Of a DNA stretch of 60,176 bases, positions 31,096 to 40,483 are shown piece by piece. Each line of letters starts with the position of its first letter. Positions within the stretch are counted from its first letter, which is position 1. The stretch covers positions 1 through 60,176 of the forward strand of contig CAZYZD010000002.1 in the NCBI GenBank assembly GCA_964651755.1, read 5' to 3'. This DNA comes from QNZT01 sp964651755. Its GTDB lineage: Bacteria; Campylobacterota; Campylobacteria; Campylobacterales; QNZT01. Under the pieces are notes generated by a model that was not told the origin of the DNA, made no database searches, and worked only from the letters and a program-made list of their open reading frames with translations. The position numbers and the translations under genes are program-made.

Positions 31096-31872
31096 CTATC
31101 CTCCGCTTGCAGTATCGAGAATGCTCTTTTGGGCACTCTCTCTATCGTCCTCATCTTTTGAAAAAAAGTATAACTCAACGCGCCTGTTTTTCTCCTTACC
31201 TGCTGTAGTTAAGTTGGTTGCGATAGGATCGAATTCAGCTTTTCCGCATGCGGTTAGAAGCTTTGGTTCGACATGATTTTTGATCAATACTTTGACAACA
31301 GAAATAGCTCTGGCTGCAGAGAGTTCCCAGTTGTCCCGAAACGGGCTGTGCAGAGGCTTGCTGTCATCTGTATGTCCAATCACATGAATGCGCATATTTT
31401 TAGGAAGTTTATCGATAATTAATGCAATACGTTTTAAAAAGAGGAGGGCATCGTCATCTTCGATTTTTGCGCTTCCTTTCTTAAAAAGCAGTTTTGCCGG
31501 TAAGCGTATCATAAATCCGTTTTCTGCTTCTTCAAGTGTGGCTTTACTCCCTTCCTGTGCTTTAGACATCTCATTGAGTTCGACAATAGTACGTTTGAGT
31601 GTTTTCATCTTTTGTGCCTGCTCATCTTCCGCATCGATAGGGGTGGTCTCCTGTTGTCTTTCAGGGGAGACTTTTACTTTGGTACCACCTTCAAGTACAC
31701 TCAGGGCACCATTAAGAGAAGCTGCAGCCTCTGCTACTTTTTTGGCATCCATTGTAGACATGGAGAGCAAAAGTACAAAAAAACAGAGTAGCAATGACAT
31801 AAGGTCACCAAATGCAGCGAGCCATCCCGGCAGACATTTGGGACAATCTTGTTCAGGACACTTTTTACCCAT
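31096..31872 (-). CDS. motB: Flagellar motor stator protein MotB
   Basis: Stator subunit that anchors MotA to peptidoglycan. One membrane helix (about 15-37) contains the essential proton-accepting Asp23 in FGDLMSLLL. The periplasmic OmpA/MotB domain has HVIGHTDDSKP and NWELSAARAISVV. 258 aa is normal. The N-terminus CPEQDCPKC has three cysteines, unusual before the helix. Its stop is 2 bp before the inferred ATC of fliP and 8 bp follow motA. Confidence 0.95.
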   Translation of the reverse strand: MGKKCPEQDCPKCLPGWLAAFGDLMSLLLCFFVLLLSMSTMDAKKVAEAAASLNGALSVLEGGTKVKVSPERQQETTPIDAEDEQAQKMKTLKRTIVELNEMSKAQEGSKATLEEAENGFMIRLPAKLLFKKGSAKIEDDDALLFLKRIALIIDKLPKNMRIHVIGHTDDSKPLHSPFRDNWELSAARAISVVKVLIKNHVEPKLLTACGKAEFDPIATNLTTAGKEKNRRVELYFFSKDEDDRESAQKSILDTASGG

Positions 31873-31880
31873 TTCTATCC

Positions 31881-32645
31881 TTAGTCAAACTGGCTCTCAC
31901 GTTCATTCGGCGGTAAGAATGCAAGTAGTTTTGCTTCAAGTGTCCGTGGATTATCTCCTGCCTGAATGGACATAATACCTTCGATGATTAGAGTTTTGAT
32001 TACCATCTCATCGGTATTGCGCAGACCGAGAATATTTTCAACAGGTCCACCGATAATATTTCCCAGCATAGCACCGTACATGGTTGTCAAAAGTGCCACC
32101 GCCATTGCCGGACCGATAGCAGCAGGATCAGCCATATTTAAAAGCATTGCAACCAGACCGATTAGTGTACCGATCATACCCATTGCACCGGCAAAACCGG
32201 AAATCTGTCCAAAAAATGAGGCATTAACTTTATGTCTTGTATCTGTCTGTTGCATATCAATTTCAAGCAGATCTCTGATGATATCCGGTTCATTGCCGTC
32301 TATAGCCATACCGAGACCTTTTTTCAAAAATTCATTTTCCTCATTGGCAACATCACCCTCCAACGCAAGAACACCTTCCTTTCTTGCCTTTGTAGAGTAC
32401 TCTACCAGTTTTTTTATCAACTCTTTGGGATCATCAGTAGCAGGTTTAATTGCTACCATAAACATTTTTCCAAAACCTTTGACATGATCCATTTTAAAGC
32501 CGATCATGAGGGTACCGATCGTACCACCAAAAACGATGAGTATTGACGGTACATCGATATAGGGACCGATACCCACACCCATTGCCATGGCACCAAATAG
32601 CAGACCAAGAGTGAGTACAAGACCTATGACGGTTCCTAAATCCAT
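31881..32645 (-). CDS. motA: Flagellar motor stator protein MotA
   Basis: Four-helix stator subunit (254 aa) with the short first two segments, a cytoplasmic loop and the typical IGTLIGLVAMLLNM and GPAMAVALLTTMYGAMLGNI helices carrying the conserved Pro. It is the first gene of a motA-motB-fliP run and has a sigma-28-like promoter about 80 bp upstream. Confidence 0.96.
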   Translation of the reverse strand: MDLGTVIGLVLTLGLLFGAMAMGVGIGPYIDVPSILIVFGGTIGTLMIGFKMDHVKGFGKMFMVAIKPATDDPKELIKKLVEYSTKARKEGVLALEGDVANEENEFLKKGLGMAIDGNEPDIIRDLLEIDMQQTDTRHKVNASFFGQISGFAGAMGMIGTLIGLVAMLLNMADPAAIGPAMAVALLTTMYGAMLGNIIGGPVENILGLRNTDEMVIKTLIIEGIMSIQAGDNPRTLEAKLLAFLPPNERESQFD

Positions 32646-32722
32646 ATTTTACGTTTCCTTTTATGTTTTGTTGACGGGAGATTTAAATCAAAATACTTTC
32701 ATAAAATCTCGTATTAATACAA

Positions 32723-32750
32723 ATATCGGCAGTTGTGTAAATAAATTAAA
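32723..32750 (-). promoter_or_regulatory. Sigma-28-like promoter of motA
   Basis: On the minus strand GCCGATAT (32730-32723) is preceded by an 11-bp spacer and TTAATTTA, close to TAAAGTTT-N11-GCCGATAA. The 15-bp word at 32717-32731 recurs exactly before the diguanylate cyclase gene at 42107-42121. Confidence 0.6.
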
Positions 32751-32810
32751 TTTTTGTACGATATACTTAAATATTACTACTAATTTAAGCATTTTAGTTC
32801 GATATGATAC

Positions 32811-32816
32811 TATAAT
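32811..32816 (+). promoter_or_regulatory. -10 box of glmU
   Basis: TATAAT 42 bp before the glmU ATG, with AT-rich DNA upstream; AAAAGGAAA is the ribosome binding site. Confidence 0.65.
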
Positions 32817-32857
32817 AAGATTATAAAATGTTTAATTTTTGAAAAGGAAAATTTAAT

Positions 32858-34150
32858 ATGACAAATAATTCTGTGATCATTTTGGCTGCCGGTAAAGGTA
32901 CACGGATGAAGTCTAAGCTTCCCAAAGTTTTGCATAAAATTTCAGGTTTTGAGATGCTCTATTTTGCGATTAAAGAAGCGAAAAAACTGAGTGATGATAT
33001 TACTGTTGTACTCTACCATCAGGCGGAGCTGGTACAACAGCATATGGAAAACTATTTTGATGATATTCGTTATGTGATTCAAGATCATGAAAACTATCCC
33101 GGAACCGGTGGTGCAGTAATGAATATTGATTTTAAACATGACAAAGTATTGGTTTTGAACGGTGATATGCCTCTGGTCGAAGCAGAAGAACTGGAAAAAT
33201 TTACCCAAATTGATGCAGATATTGTCATGAGTGTAATCAAAATGGAAGACTCTTCAGGATATGGTCGAGTTGTTATTGATGGGGATGAGGTAGTAAAAAT
33301 TGTAGAAGAGAAAGATGCTTCCGAAGACGAGAAAGCAATCAAAACAGTCAATGCAGGAATTTATCTTTTTAAAAAAGAGATTCTGCAAAAGTATCTTCCT
33401 AAACTCAGCAATGACAATGCACAGGAAGAGTATTACCTTACAGATGTTGTCGAACTTGCTAAAAATGACAATTTTAAAGTTGCACCATTGTACGTAAAGG
33501 AGGAGAATTTTAAAGGGGTAAATTCCAAATATGATCTAAGTCACGCAGAAGAGATTATGCAAAGACGAATCAAAAAACGTTTCATGATGATGGGTGTGAC
33601 TATGCATCTTCCCGATACGATCTATATCGAGGCAGATGTTGAAATAGAAGGAGAATCTGAAATCGAGCATGGTGTAACACTCTTAAAAGGAGCTAAAATT
33701 GTCAATAGCCATATTAAAGCAAATACTGTTGTAGAAGATAGTAAAATAACCGATTCAAGTGTAGGACCGATTGCAAGAGTACGTCCGGGAAGTGAAATTA
33801 CTGATACGCATATCGGCAATTTTGTAGAAGTGAAAAAATCGATTCTCAAAGGTGTAAAAGTTGGTCATCTAAGTTATCTCGGAGACAGTGAAATTGATGA
33901 AGGAACAAATATTGGTGCCGGGACAATCACTTGTAACTATGATGGTAAAAAGAAGTATAAAACAGTTATCGGCAAAAATGTTTTTGTAGGAAGTGATACG
34001 CAGATTGTTGCACCGGTTGTGATTGAGGATGAAGTGCTGATTGCAGCAGGAACAACAGTCAATAAAAATGTAAAAAAAGGTTCGCTTGCGATTAGCAGAA
34101 CCAATATGAAAACAGTTGAAGGATTTTTTGACAAATTCTTCAAAAATTAA
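32858..34150 (+). CDS. glmU: Bifunctional UDP-GlcNAc pyrophosphorylase / GlcN-1-P acetyltransferase
   Basis: Makes UDP-GlcNAc for peptidoglycan and LPS. The N-terminal nucleotidyltransferase has LAAGKGTRMKSKLPKVLH (8-25), and the C-terminal left-handed beta-helix has hexapeptide repeats (IGNFVEVKKSILKG, LGDSEIDEGTNIGAG). 430 aa. It starts a plus-strand housekeeping run. Confidence 0.97.
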   Translation: MTNNSVIILAAGKGTRMKSKLPKVLHKISGFEMLYFAIKEAKKLSDDITVVLYHQAELVQQHMENYFDDIRYVIQDHENYPGTGGAVMNIDFKHDKVLVLNGDMPLVEAEELEKFTQIDADIVMSVIKMEDSSGYGRVVIDGDEVVKIVEEKDASEDEKAIKTVNAGIYLFKKEILQKYLPKLSNDNAQEEYYLTDVVELAKNDNFKVAPLYVKEENFKGVNSKYDLSHAEEIMQRRIKKRFMMMGVTMHLPDTIYIEADVEIEGESEIEHGVTLLKGAKIVNSHIKANTVVEDSKITDSSVGPIARVRPGSEITDTHIGNFVEVKKSILKGVKVGHLSYLGDSEIDEGTNIGAGTITCNYDGKKKYKTVIGKNVFVGSDTQIVAPVVIEDEVLIAAGTTVNKNVKKGSLAISRTNMKTVEGFFDKFFKN

Positions 34151-34194
34151 AATTTAGTAAGAAAATCAAGAACAAGAGGGAAAAAGGGGAGAGG

Positions 34195-35448
34195 ATGTTA
34201 CTAGAGGGGAAAAATATACTGGTAGGTGTAACAGGAAGTATCGCTGTCTATAAATCTCTGGAGTTGATTCGACTCTTTACCAAAGCAGGTGCAAATGTAC
34301 GGGTGGTGATGAGTGAAAGTGCCAAACGTTTTATCTCTCCTCTGACTTTTGAAGCACTTACACACCGGCAGGTTCTGGATGAAACAACAGAATCCTGGGC
34401 GAATGACAATAACCATATCGATATTGCAAAATGGGCAAATGTCTATGTCATTGCACCTGTTACTGCAAATACACTCAATAAACTCAGCAATGGCATTGCA
34501 GACAATCTGATTACACAGGTTGCACTTGCTTTTACAGGACAGATTCTTCTCGCTCCTGCTGCCAATACCAATATGTATCAGAACAATACAACACAAGCTT
34601 CTTTGAAAATGTTGAAAATTTTAAATTTTGAGGAGATTGTTCCACAGAAAAAGCTGCTTGCCTGCGGAGATGAGGGAACGGGTGCCCTGGCTGATCCGGA
34701 AGATATTTTTCACAAAACTGCAAAGATTTTGTTGAAAGATCCTTTCTGGGTCAATCGCAGGGTAGTTGTTACCGGTGGAGGCACAAGAGAAAAGATTGAT
34801 GATGTGCGCTATATTTCCAATTTTTCCAGCGGGAAAATGGCGGGAGCATTAAGCACTGCACTCTATTACAGAGGAGCAGATGTTTGTTTGCTTGCAACAC
34901 AAAAGATTCCGGCGCTTCCTTCTGAACTTTACGTCATAGAAGTAGATGACTCGGAAGAGCTAAAAGAGTATCTTGTTGATGCCATTCGTGTCTCAAAAAA
35001 GGGTGTATTGACAAAAGCAACACTTATGGATGATTCTGTGCCGGAATTGATTCAAAAAACACCTTATCTCTTTATGGCGGCAACAGTCAGTGATTATGTT
35101 CCAAAATATCCGCAAAGTGGAAAATTGAAAAAAGAGATGCTTGGGGATGAGTGGTGTCTTGAAATGAAAAAAAATGAAGATATTCTCAAATCTGTTAACA
35201 AAGATGGCATCTTTGCAGTGGGTTTTAAGGCAGAAAGTGATGCTCAAACAGCATTGGAAAATGCAAAAAAAATGCTTGTTGAAAAAGAGCTTGATGCGGT
35301 ATGTCTTAATAATATTGCAGAAAATCCTTTTGGCAGTGATGAAAATGAGATTACACTTATTACCAAAAGTCAGGAAATTGTATTTCCAAAAGCAGATAAA
35401 CTCACTATATCGCTGGAGTTGTTAGATACCCTTGCAAAATTGGGGTAA
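34195..35448 (+). CDS. coaBC: Bifunctional phosphopantothenoylcysteine decarboxylase/ligase
   Basis: Coenzyme A synthesis. The CoaC flavodoxin-like half has GVTGSIAVYKSLEL, APVTANTLNKLSNGIADN with the catalytic-region His and Asn, and the CoaB half has VVTGGGTREKIDDVRYISNFSSGKMG-like sequence (about 190-215). 417 aa. It follows glmU by 44 bp with GGGGAGAGG before the ATG. Confidence 0.95.
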   Translation: MLLEGKNILVGVTGSIAVYKSLELIRLFTKAGANVRVVMSESAKRFISPLTFEALTHRQVLDETTESWANDNNHIDIAKWANVYVIAPVTANTLNKLSNGIADNLITQVALAFTGQILLAPAANTNMYQNNTTQASLKMLKILNFEEIVPQKKLLACGDEGTGALADPEDIFHKTAKILLKDPFWVNRRVVVTGGGTREKIDDVRYISNFSSGKMAGALSTALYYRGADVCLLATQKIPALPSELYVIEVDDSEELKEYLVDAIRVSKKGVLTKATLMDDSVPELIQKTPYLFMAATVSDYVPKYPQSGKLKKEMLGDEWCLEMKKNEDILKSVNKDGIFAVGFKAESDAQTALENAKKMLVEKELDAVCLNNIAENPFGSDENEITLITKSQEIVFPKADKLTISLELLDTLAKLG

Positions 35449-35454
35449 TCTCAG

Positions 35455-36225
35455 ATGATATCACAGATCACCCAGTTAAGCAAACTTGATACTTTGCTTG
35501 CCAAACTCTCTGTAAAACGTTTCAATGCGGTTTTACCCGTAGATATCAAAGTTCTTGAAGAGACAGAACCGCAAAAGTACAAATTACAAATTGGCAAACA
35601 GGAGATAGTGACAAAAAGTACATTGCCGCTGGATGTAGGTACAAAGTACTGGGGGATGATGAAAGAGAGTGTGCAAAACAATGCGGTAACACTTTCAAAA
35701 CTTTTACAAAAACCAAAACTTTTGCAAAATAAGGCGTTGATTTCATTTTTACCCGAGTTTACCCCTGAAAAAATGGTAGCGTTGCTTGCCAAAGAGTCTC
35801 CGAAAACAGAGATGAAAATGCAGCTTCTGGAGCATTTGGCACAGGCGAATTCGAAACAGGAGTTTATGACGCTGACCAATATGATTGCAGCGCTGAATGC
35901 CAATGTTTTTACAATGCTTATGAAGTACCAGAATAAAACAACGCTTTTTCAATTTAAACGAAGAAAATCTCAAAGCCAAACTTCAAGTGAAGATGGTATT
36001 ATAGATTTTTACGCTGCATTTGAACATATTGGTCCGGTTGAAGGTATAGTTGAGGTCAAAAACGATATGAAACGTGTAACACTCTACATCTACTACGAAC
36101 AGAGTTTGAATTTTCTGAACACGCAGCTGGAAGAACTTGATTTTGAGGGTAGAATCCTCCCTAAAAAAGAGAAGATATCGCCGCTGTATGAACCGGTGTC
36201 GTCACTTCTGGATATCAAAGGATAA
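35455..36225 (+). CDS. Unknown protein with FliK-like C-terminal domain
   Basis: I do not recognise the whole protein. The last 70 residues (EGIVEVKNDMKRVTLYIYYE, then LNFLNTQLEELDFEGRIL) have the strand-helix pattern of the FliK/flagellar hook-length control C-terminal domain. The first 180 residues are helical, with a Gln/Ser-rich break (about 170-178). The gene is 6 bp after coaBC and 7 bp before uppS. A flagellar link is inferred from the pattern alone. Confidence 0.5.
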   Translation: MISQITQLSKLDTLLAKLSVKRFNAVLPVDIKVLEETEPQKYKLQIGKQEIVTKSTLPLDVGTKYWGMMKESVQNNAVTLSKLLQKPKLLQNKALISFLPEFTPEKMVALLAKESPKTEMKMQLLEHLAQANSKQEFMTLTNMIAALNANVFTMLMKYQNKTTLFQFKRRKSQSQTSSEDGIIDFYAAFEHIGPVEGIVEVKNDMKRVTLYIYYEQSLNFLNTQLEELDFEGRILPKKEKISPLYEPVSSLLDIKG

Positions 36226-36232
36226 AATTTTT

Positions 36233-36916
36233 ATGAATGTACTCAAACATATTGCTATTATTATGGACGGTAATGGCAGATGGGCAAAAAAACAGGGGTT
36301 TTTAAAACGTATTGTTGGTCATGAAGAGGGGGCAAAACGTGTCAGGGAGTTAACAATCCATGCTTCCAATCTGGGAGTCAAGTATCTGACACTCTATGCA
36401 TTCAGTACAGAAAACTGGAAGCGTCCTGAAAGCGAAGTAGGGTTTTTGATGCAGCTTATGGATCGCTATCTGAAAAACGAGTTGAAACTTTTTTTGGATA
36501 ACAATGTACGTTTTGATACGATTGGAGATATCTCCGGGCTTCCGCAGAATTTACAGGAACGTATCGCCTATACAAAAGAGAAAACGGCACATTTTACCGG
36601 TTTAACACAGGTACTTGCTGTAAATTATGGTGCAAAAAATGAGATTATCAGAGCGGTTAACAAAGCTGTTGAAATGGGAAAAAAAGTGGATGAAGAGTAC
36701 TTTGATAATCTACTTGATACAGCAGGAATGGATCCTGTCGATATACTGATACGAACGGGTGGAGACAAACGGCTTTCCAACTTCCTGCTTTGGCAGGCAG
36801 CTTATAGCGAATTGTATTTTACCGATATTTTATGGCCTGATTTTACAACAGAAGAGCTGGATAAAATAATTGCAGATTTTCAGAAAGTAGAACGGCGTTT
36901 TGGAGCAGTTACATGA
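36233..36916 (+). CDS. uppS: Undecaprenyl diphosphate synthase
   Basis: Cis-prenyltransferase for the undecaprenyl carrier. IAIIMDGNGRWAKKQG (about 7-22) has the catalytic Asp, and ILIRTGGDKRLSNFLLWQ gives the C-terminal signature. A longer frame reaches upstream into the preceding gene, but the ATG at 36233 fits the family N-terminus and gives 227 aa. The stop overlaps the next start (ATGA). Confidence 0.97.
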   Translation: MNVLKHIAIIMDGNGRWAKKQGFLKRIVGHEEGAKRVRELTIHASNLGVKYLTLYAFSTENWKRPESEVGFLMQLMDRYLKNELKLFLDNNVRFDTIGDISGLPQNLQERIAYTKEKTAHFTGLTQVLAVNYGAKNEIIRAVNKAVEMGKKVDEEYFDNLLDTAGMDPVDILIRTGGDKRLSNFLLWQAAYSELYFTDILWPDFTTEELDKIIADFQKVERRFGAVT

Positions 36917-37650
36917 TAATTGAAGGTTTGCTTGTTACTATTTTTGGGCTTTTATTCGGCTCTTTTTTGAATGTATTAATTTTGCGTATTCCCAAAGAGG
37001 AGAGCATTGTATTTCCCGGATCTCATTGTCCCAAATGTAACAATAAACTCAAATGGTGGCATAATATTCCGGTATTTTCCTGGGTGATGCTCGGAGGGAA
37101 GTGCTATTTTTGTAAAGAGAAGATCTCTGTACAATATCCTCTGATTGAGATTGCTACTGCTTTGATTTTTGCAGTAGTCTACTGGAAAGTGCAAAATATA
37201 CAGTATGCACTGATTGCCGGATTGGTTTTTGCACTGCTTCTTGGATTATCTGTAATCGATTTTCGCTATAAAGCGGTGCCTGATAGTTTAAATCTTTCTG
37301 CTTTAACACTGGCGATTTTTGCTTCATCGCATATTTTGACAAATTTCATCAATGCACTGCTTTTTGCAGGTGCTTTTTCCCTGTTGCGTTTTTATGTCTC
37401 CTATTTTGTAAAAAAAGAGGCACTTGGAGAAGCAGATATTATGATCGCAGCAACTATTGGTGCAATGGTGGGGCTTAAACTTGGTGCCGTAGCTATTTTC
37501 CTTTCTGCTATTATTGCATTGCCGGTTTTCATGATTATACGTGATAAAGATCTGGAAGTGCCGTATATCCCTTTTTTGGCATTGGCGCTTTTTATTGTTT
37601 ATATGGCAGATAATTTTTTTGAAGAGGTGTTAGTCAAACTGTATGGATAG
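36913..37650 (+). CDS. Prepilin peptidase (type IV leader peptidase, A24 family)
   Basis: Cleaves and methylates type IV pilin-like preproteins. FGLLFGSFLNVLILRIP begins the family. The zinc-type pairs C39PKC42 and C64YFC67 are present, as are the two catalytic Asp motifs (VIDFRYKAVPD near 116 and GEADIM near 175). Seven or eight membrane segments, 245 aa. No pilin gene is in the window. It overlaps uppS and lptF, so it is co-expressed. Confidence 0.92.
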   Translation: MIIEGLLVTIFGLLFGSFLNVLILRIPKEESIVFPGSHCPKCNNKLKWWHNIPVFSWVMLGGKCYFCKEKISVQYPLIEIATALIFAVVYWKVQNIQYALIAGLVFALLLGLSVIDFRYKAVPDSLNLSALTLAIFASSHILTNFINALLFAGAFSLLRFYVSYFVKKEALGEADIMIAATIGAMVGLKLGAVAIFLSAIIALPVFMIIRDKDLEVPYIPFLALALFIVYMADNFFEEVLVKLYG

Positions 37651-38665
37651 AATAACGCGCTATATTTTAGCCAATTTTGCACCGCTGCTTTTATCGCTTT
37701 TTTTTACACTTTACTTTTTGGTATCGGTGGTCTTTTTTATTACTATTGCGAGGTTAACTGCACTGATTTCAGTCAGCTTTGTTGATTTGGGCGAGATGTA
37801 TCTTTACGCAATTCCGGAGATTTTTTCTTATACACTGCCTGTTGCCTATTTTATCTCTGTGGCGATGACAATGTTCCAAATGTCCAAAGAGAATGAGATG
37901 ATAGTACTCTTTGCACTCTCTCTCAACCCCCGTAAAATTGCAAAACCTTTCTTTTTTGTTTCTTTCTTTGTAAGTGTCTTTTTGCTTTTCAATGCTATTT
38001 TTCTGGTACCCTTGTCCAAACAGATGAGTTCCAATTTTATTTCCATGAAAAAGATGGAAGCCAAGCTCAATATCAAGGAGAGTGAATTTGGGCAGAAATT
38101 TTCCAACTGGCATGTTTTTGTGCGCAGTAACAATAAAAAGAATTATGGTGATATAGTCCTCTTTCAAAAAGCCAAAAGTGGTGAAGATGAAAAATTTATA
38201 CTGGCGAAGCGTGCTGTTTTGGACAGAAATGACTCTTTGCTGACATTGACGTTGGATGGTGGGAGTGTGTATACGTTGGGGGATACACGGGTAACGCAGG
38301 TTAATTACGATAAATTGAAAATGAATTACAATCCAAAGTTACATAACCTCGAAAGCAGTGAAATTGTGGCGTACTGGAAAGAAGCAAAGCATAATCCAAA
38401 GCGTGCCTATCAGCTTGCTTTTAGTGTGTTGGTATCGATGTTTCCTTTATTGACATTTCTTTTTGCCCTTTCGTTTGGGATTGCGCATATGCGTTATCAT
38501 AAGCCAAATGTCTATCTCAATAGTATGATAGTTGTTATTCTCTATTATGTATTGATCTATCAGGTCTCTTTTCGTTTTCCTTTGTATGGTTCGCTTCTGA
38601 TTATGGTGTTGTTTAGTTTTGCCTCTGTACTCTTTTTTCAAAAACGTGTAATGGAGCGTTTCTGA
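37643..38665 (+). CDS. LPS export permease, LptF/LptG family
   Basis: Membrane half of the LptB2FG exporter: six transmembrane segments, three at each end, with a periplasmic beta-jellyroll between (about 115-235, EFGQKFSNWHVFVRS). The N-terminal sequence DRITRYILANFAPLLLSLF is typical of LptF. 340 aa. The ATG overlaps the peptidase end by 8 bp. The ATPase LptB and second permease are not in the window. Confidence 0.88.
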   Translation: MDRITRYILANFAPLLLSLFFTLYFLVSVVFFITIARLTALISVSFVDLGEMYLYAIPEIFSYTLPVAYFISVAMTMFQMSKENEMIVLFALSLNPRKIAKPFFFVSFFVSVFLLFNAIFLVPLSKQMSSNFISMKKMEAKLNIKESEFGQKFSNWHVFVRSNNKKNYGDIVLFQKAKSGEDEKFILAKRAVLDRNDSLLTLTLDGGSVYTLGDTRVTQVNYDKLKMNYNPKLHNLESSEIVAYWKEAKHNPKRAYQLAFSVLVSMFPLLTFLFALSFGIAHMRYHKPNVYLNSMIVVILYYVLIYQVSFRFPLYGSLLIMVLFSFASVLFFQKRVMERF

Positions 38666-39393
38666 TGCGCGTTAAAATGACACTGAGTTATGATGGAAGT
38701 CATTTTTATGGTTTTCAAGTACAAAACAGTGGTGTCAAAACAGTAGCAAACAGGCTTTATGAAGTGTTTCATTCACTTGGGATAGAAGAACATTTTGAAG
38801 CAAGTGGACGGACAGACAGAGGGGTACATGCGACCGGACAGGTTTTAAGTATAGATATTCCATCTTTCTGGCACAATGATCTGGAGCGTTTACGTATGCA
38901 TATCAACCGTAAAGCATTACCCCATATATATATTCACAAGATAGAAAAAGTATCTTCTTCTTTTCATGCACGGTATGATGCACGAAAAAGGGCATATCGT
39001 TATCTTATAAGTGATCATGAACCTAATGTTTTTTTAACGCCTTATTGTCTTTTTACCAAACGTTTCGATGCAGAAGCAATTCACAAAGCTGTAAAACTTT
39101 TTGAAGGAGAACATGATTTTACTTTTTTTGCCAAAACTGGATCGGATACGACCGATTTTGTCCGTACTATTTATCGTGCCAGATTTTATCAAAAAGGTGC
39201 GAATTATATTTTCAGTTTTGAAGCCAATGGTTATTTGCGTTCGCAAATACGCTTGATGGTTGCATTTTTGCTGAAGATTGGATATGGTTTGGCAGATAGT
39301 AAGGATTTGCAAAAACAGTTGAAGTGTGAACGTATGATAGTGCGCAATCCTGTCGCGCCAAATGGACTCTATTTGACGCGAATCTGGTATTGA
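38665..39393 (+). CDS. truA: tRNA pseudouridine synthase A (38-40)
   Basis: Makes pseudouridine 38-40 in the anticodon arm. ASGRTDRGVHATGQV (about 46-60) contains the catalytic Asp, with ARYDARKRAYRY and the C-terminal FEANGYLRSQIRLMVAFL. 242 aa. TGATG overlap with lptF. Confidence 0.95.
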   Translation: MRVKMTLSYDGSHFYGFQVQNSGVKTVANRLYEVFHSLGIEEHFEASGRTDRGVHATGQVLSIDIPSFWHNDLERLRMHINRKALPHIYIHKIEKVSSSFHARYDARKRAYRYLISDHEPNVFLTPYCLFTKRFDAEAIHKAVKLFEGEHDFTFFAKTGSDTTDFVRTIYRARFYQKGANYIFSFEANGYLRSQIRLMVAFLLKIGYGLADSKDLQKQLKCERMIVRNPVAPNGLYLTRIWY

Positions 39394-39409
39394 TGCGGGT
39401 TTAATGATA

Positions 39410-39607
39410 TTATGAAGCGATTTTTTTCAACTCAATTTGTTTGAGTGTATACATCGCGAGCAAGTCTTCGTTATCCAGATTGAGTTTTTTACAAAGTACA
39501 CCAAGTTTTAATATTTGATACTCTTCGTAATTGTTCTTCTTCAGGTATGAAATTGCCGACGGAGTTTTGTTGATTTGTGCTGCAATCTCTTTGTTTGATA
39601 CTTTCAT
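39410..39607 (-). CDS. Small helix-turn-helix protein
   Basis: 65 residues. An N-terminal Cro/CI-like helix-turn-helix (MKVSNKEIAAQINKTPSAIS, about 1-22) is followed by helices with NLDNEDLLAMYTLKQIE. Probable DNA-binding protein, function unknown. It has its own -10-like sequence (TATAAC on the minus strand near 39640) and stands between convergent and divergent plus-strand genes. Confidence 0.65.
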   Translation of the reverse strand: MKVSNKEIAAQINKTPSAISYLKKNNYEEYQILKLGVLCKKLNLDNEDLLAMYTLKQIELKKIAS

Positions 39608-39763
39608 TTTCTGTCCTATGTTTGAATTTTGTTATACTACTAAATCGGAATCTTGTGAAAATAGTTTATGCTTTTTGTCTTGTTTGAAGGCTTTTAAGTG
39701 ATTATTAATTTTTCTTACAGTATTTTAGTACTTTTTGTTACACTTTTGAGAAATCGAGAAAAT

Positions 39764-40483
39764 ATGCGCCTGGATCACTATCTTTTTTATCATAAATTTA
39801 CACAAAGTCGTAATCAGGCTAAAGCATTGATCAATGATGGAAAAATAGCTGTGAATGGTGTTGTTGTTTTAAAACCTTCCTATACAATTTCTGAAATTGA
39901 AAAACCCAATATTGAAATTTTAAAAGAAAAATTATATGTCAGTCGTGCAGCTGAAAAACTGAAATCTTTTTTGCAAAACCATCCTCTTGAAATCAAAGAT
40001 AAAGTATGTCTTGATATTGGCAGTAGTACAGGGGGATTTATACAGGTGCTTCTGGAGTATGGTGCTGCTGAAGTTACCGGTGTAGATGTCGGGAAAGAGC
40101 AACTTCATGAACTTTTACAGCATGATAGTCGTGTTATCAGTATAGAAGAGACTGATATTCGTGATTTTCAGACATCCAGAAAGTTTGATATTGTTACATG
40201 TGATGTTTCATTTGTAGGTATTGGATATATTTTAAAAGATATAGACAGATTGGCACAAAAAGATATTATCCTTCTATTTAAACCGCAGTTTGAAGTAGGG
40301 AAAGAGGTGAAGCGTACCAAAAAAGGTGTGGTAAAAGATCAGCATGCTGTTGCTATAGTTCAGGAAAAATTAGAAAGTGAAATATTTAAAATGGGATGGG
40401 AACTTATAATGTGTCAAAATTCTCAGGTGAAAGGAAAAGAGGGCAATGCTGAAATCTTCTACCACTTCCGTAAAAAAAGATAG
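39764..40483 (+). CDS. tlyA: TlyA-type rRNA methyltransferase (hemolysin A family)
   Basis: S4 RNA-binding domain at the N-terminus (RLDHYLFYHKFTQSRNQAK) and an FtsJ-like SAM methyltransferase (CLDIGSSTGGFIQVLLEYGA, about 85-104). The family 2'-O-methylates rRNA. A frame from 39698 exists, but the ATG at 39764 matches the family N-terminus; 239 aa. It overlaps ribF by 38 bp. Confidence 0.9.
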   Translation: MRLDHYLFYHKFTQSRNQAKALINDGKIAVNGVVVLKPSYTISEIEKPNIEILKEKLYVSRAAEKLKSFLQNHPLEIKDKVCLDIGSSTGGFIQVLLEYGAAEVTGVDVGKEQLHELLQHDSRVISIEETDIRDFQTSRKFDIVTCDVSFVGIGYILKDIDRLAQKDIILLFKPQFEVGKEVKRTKKGVVKDQHAVAIVQEKLESEIFKMGWELIMCQNSQVKGKEGNAEIFYHFRKKR

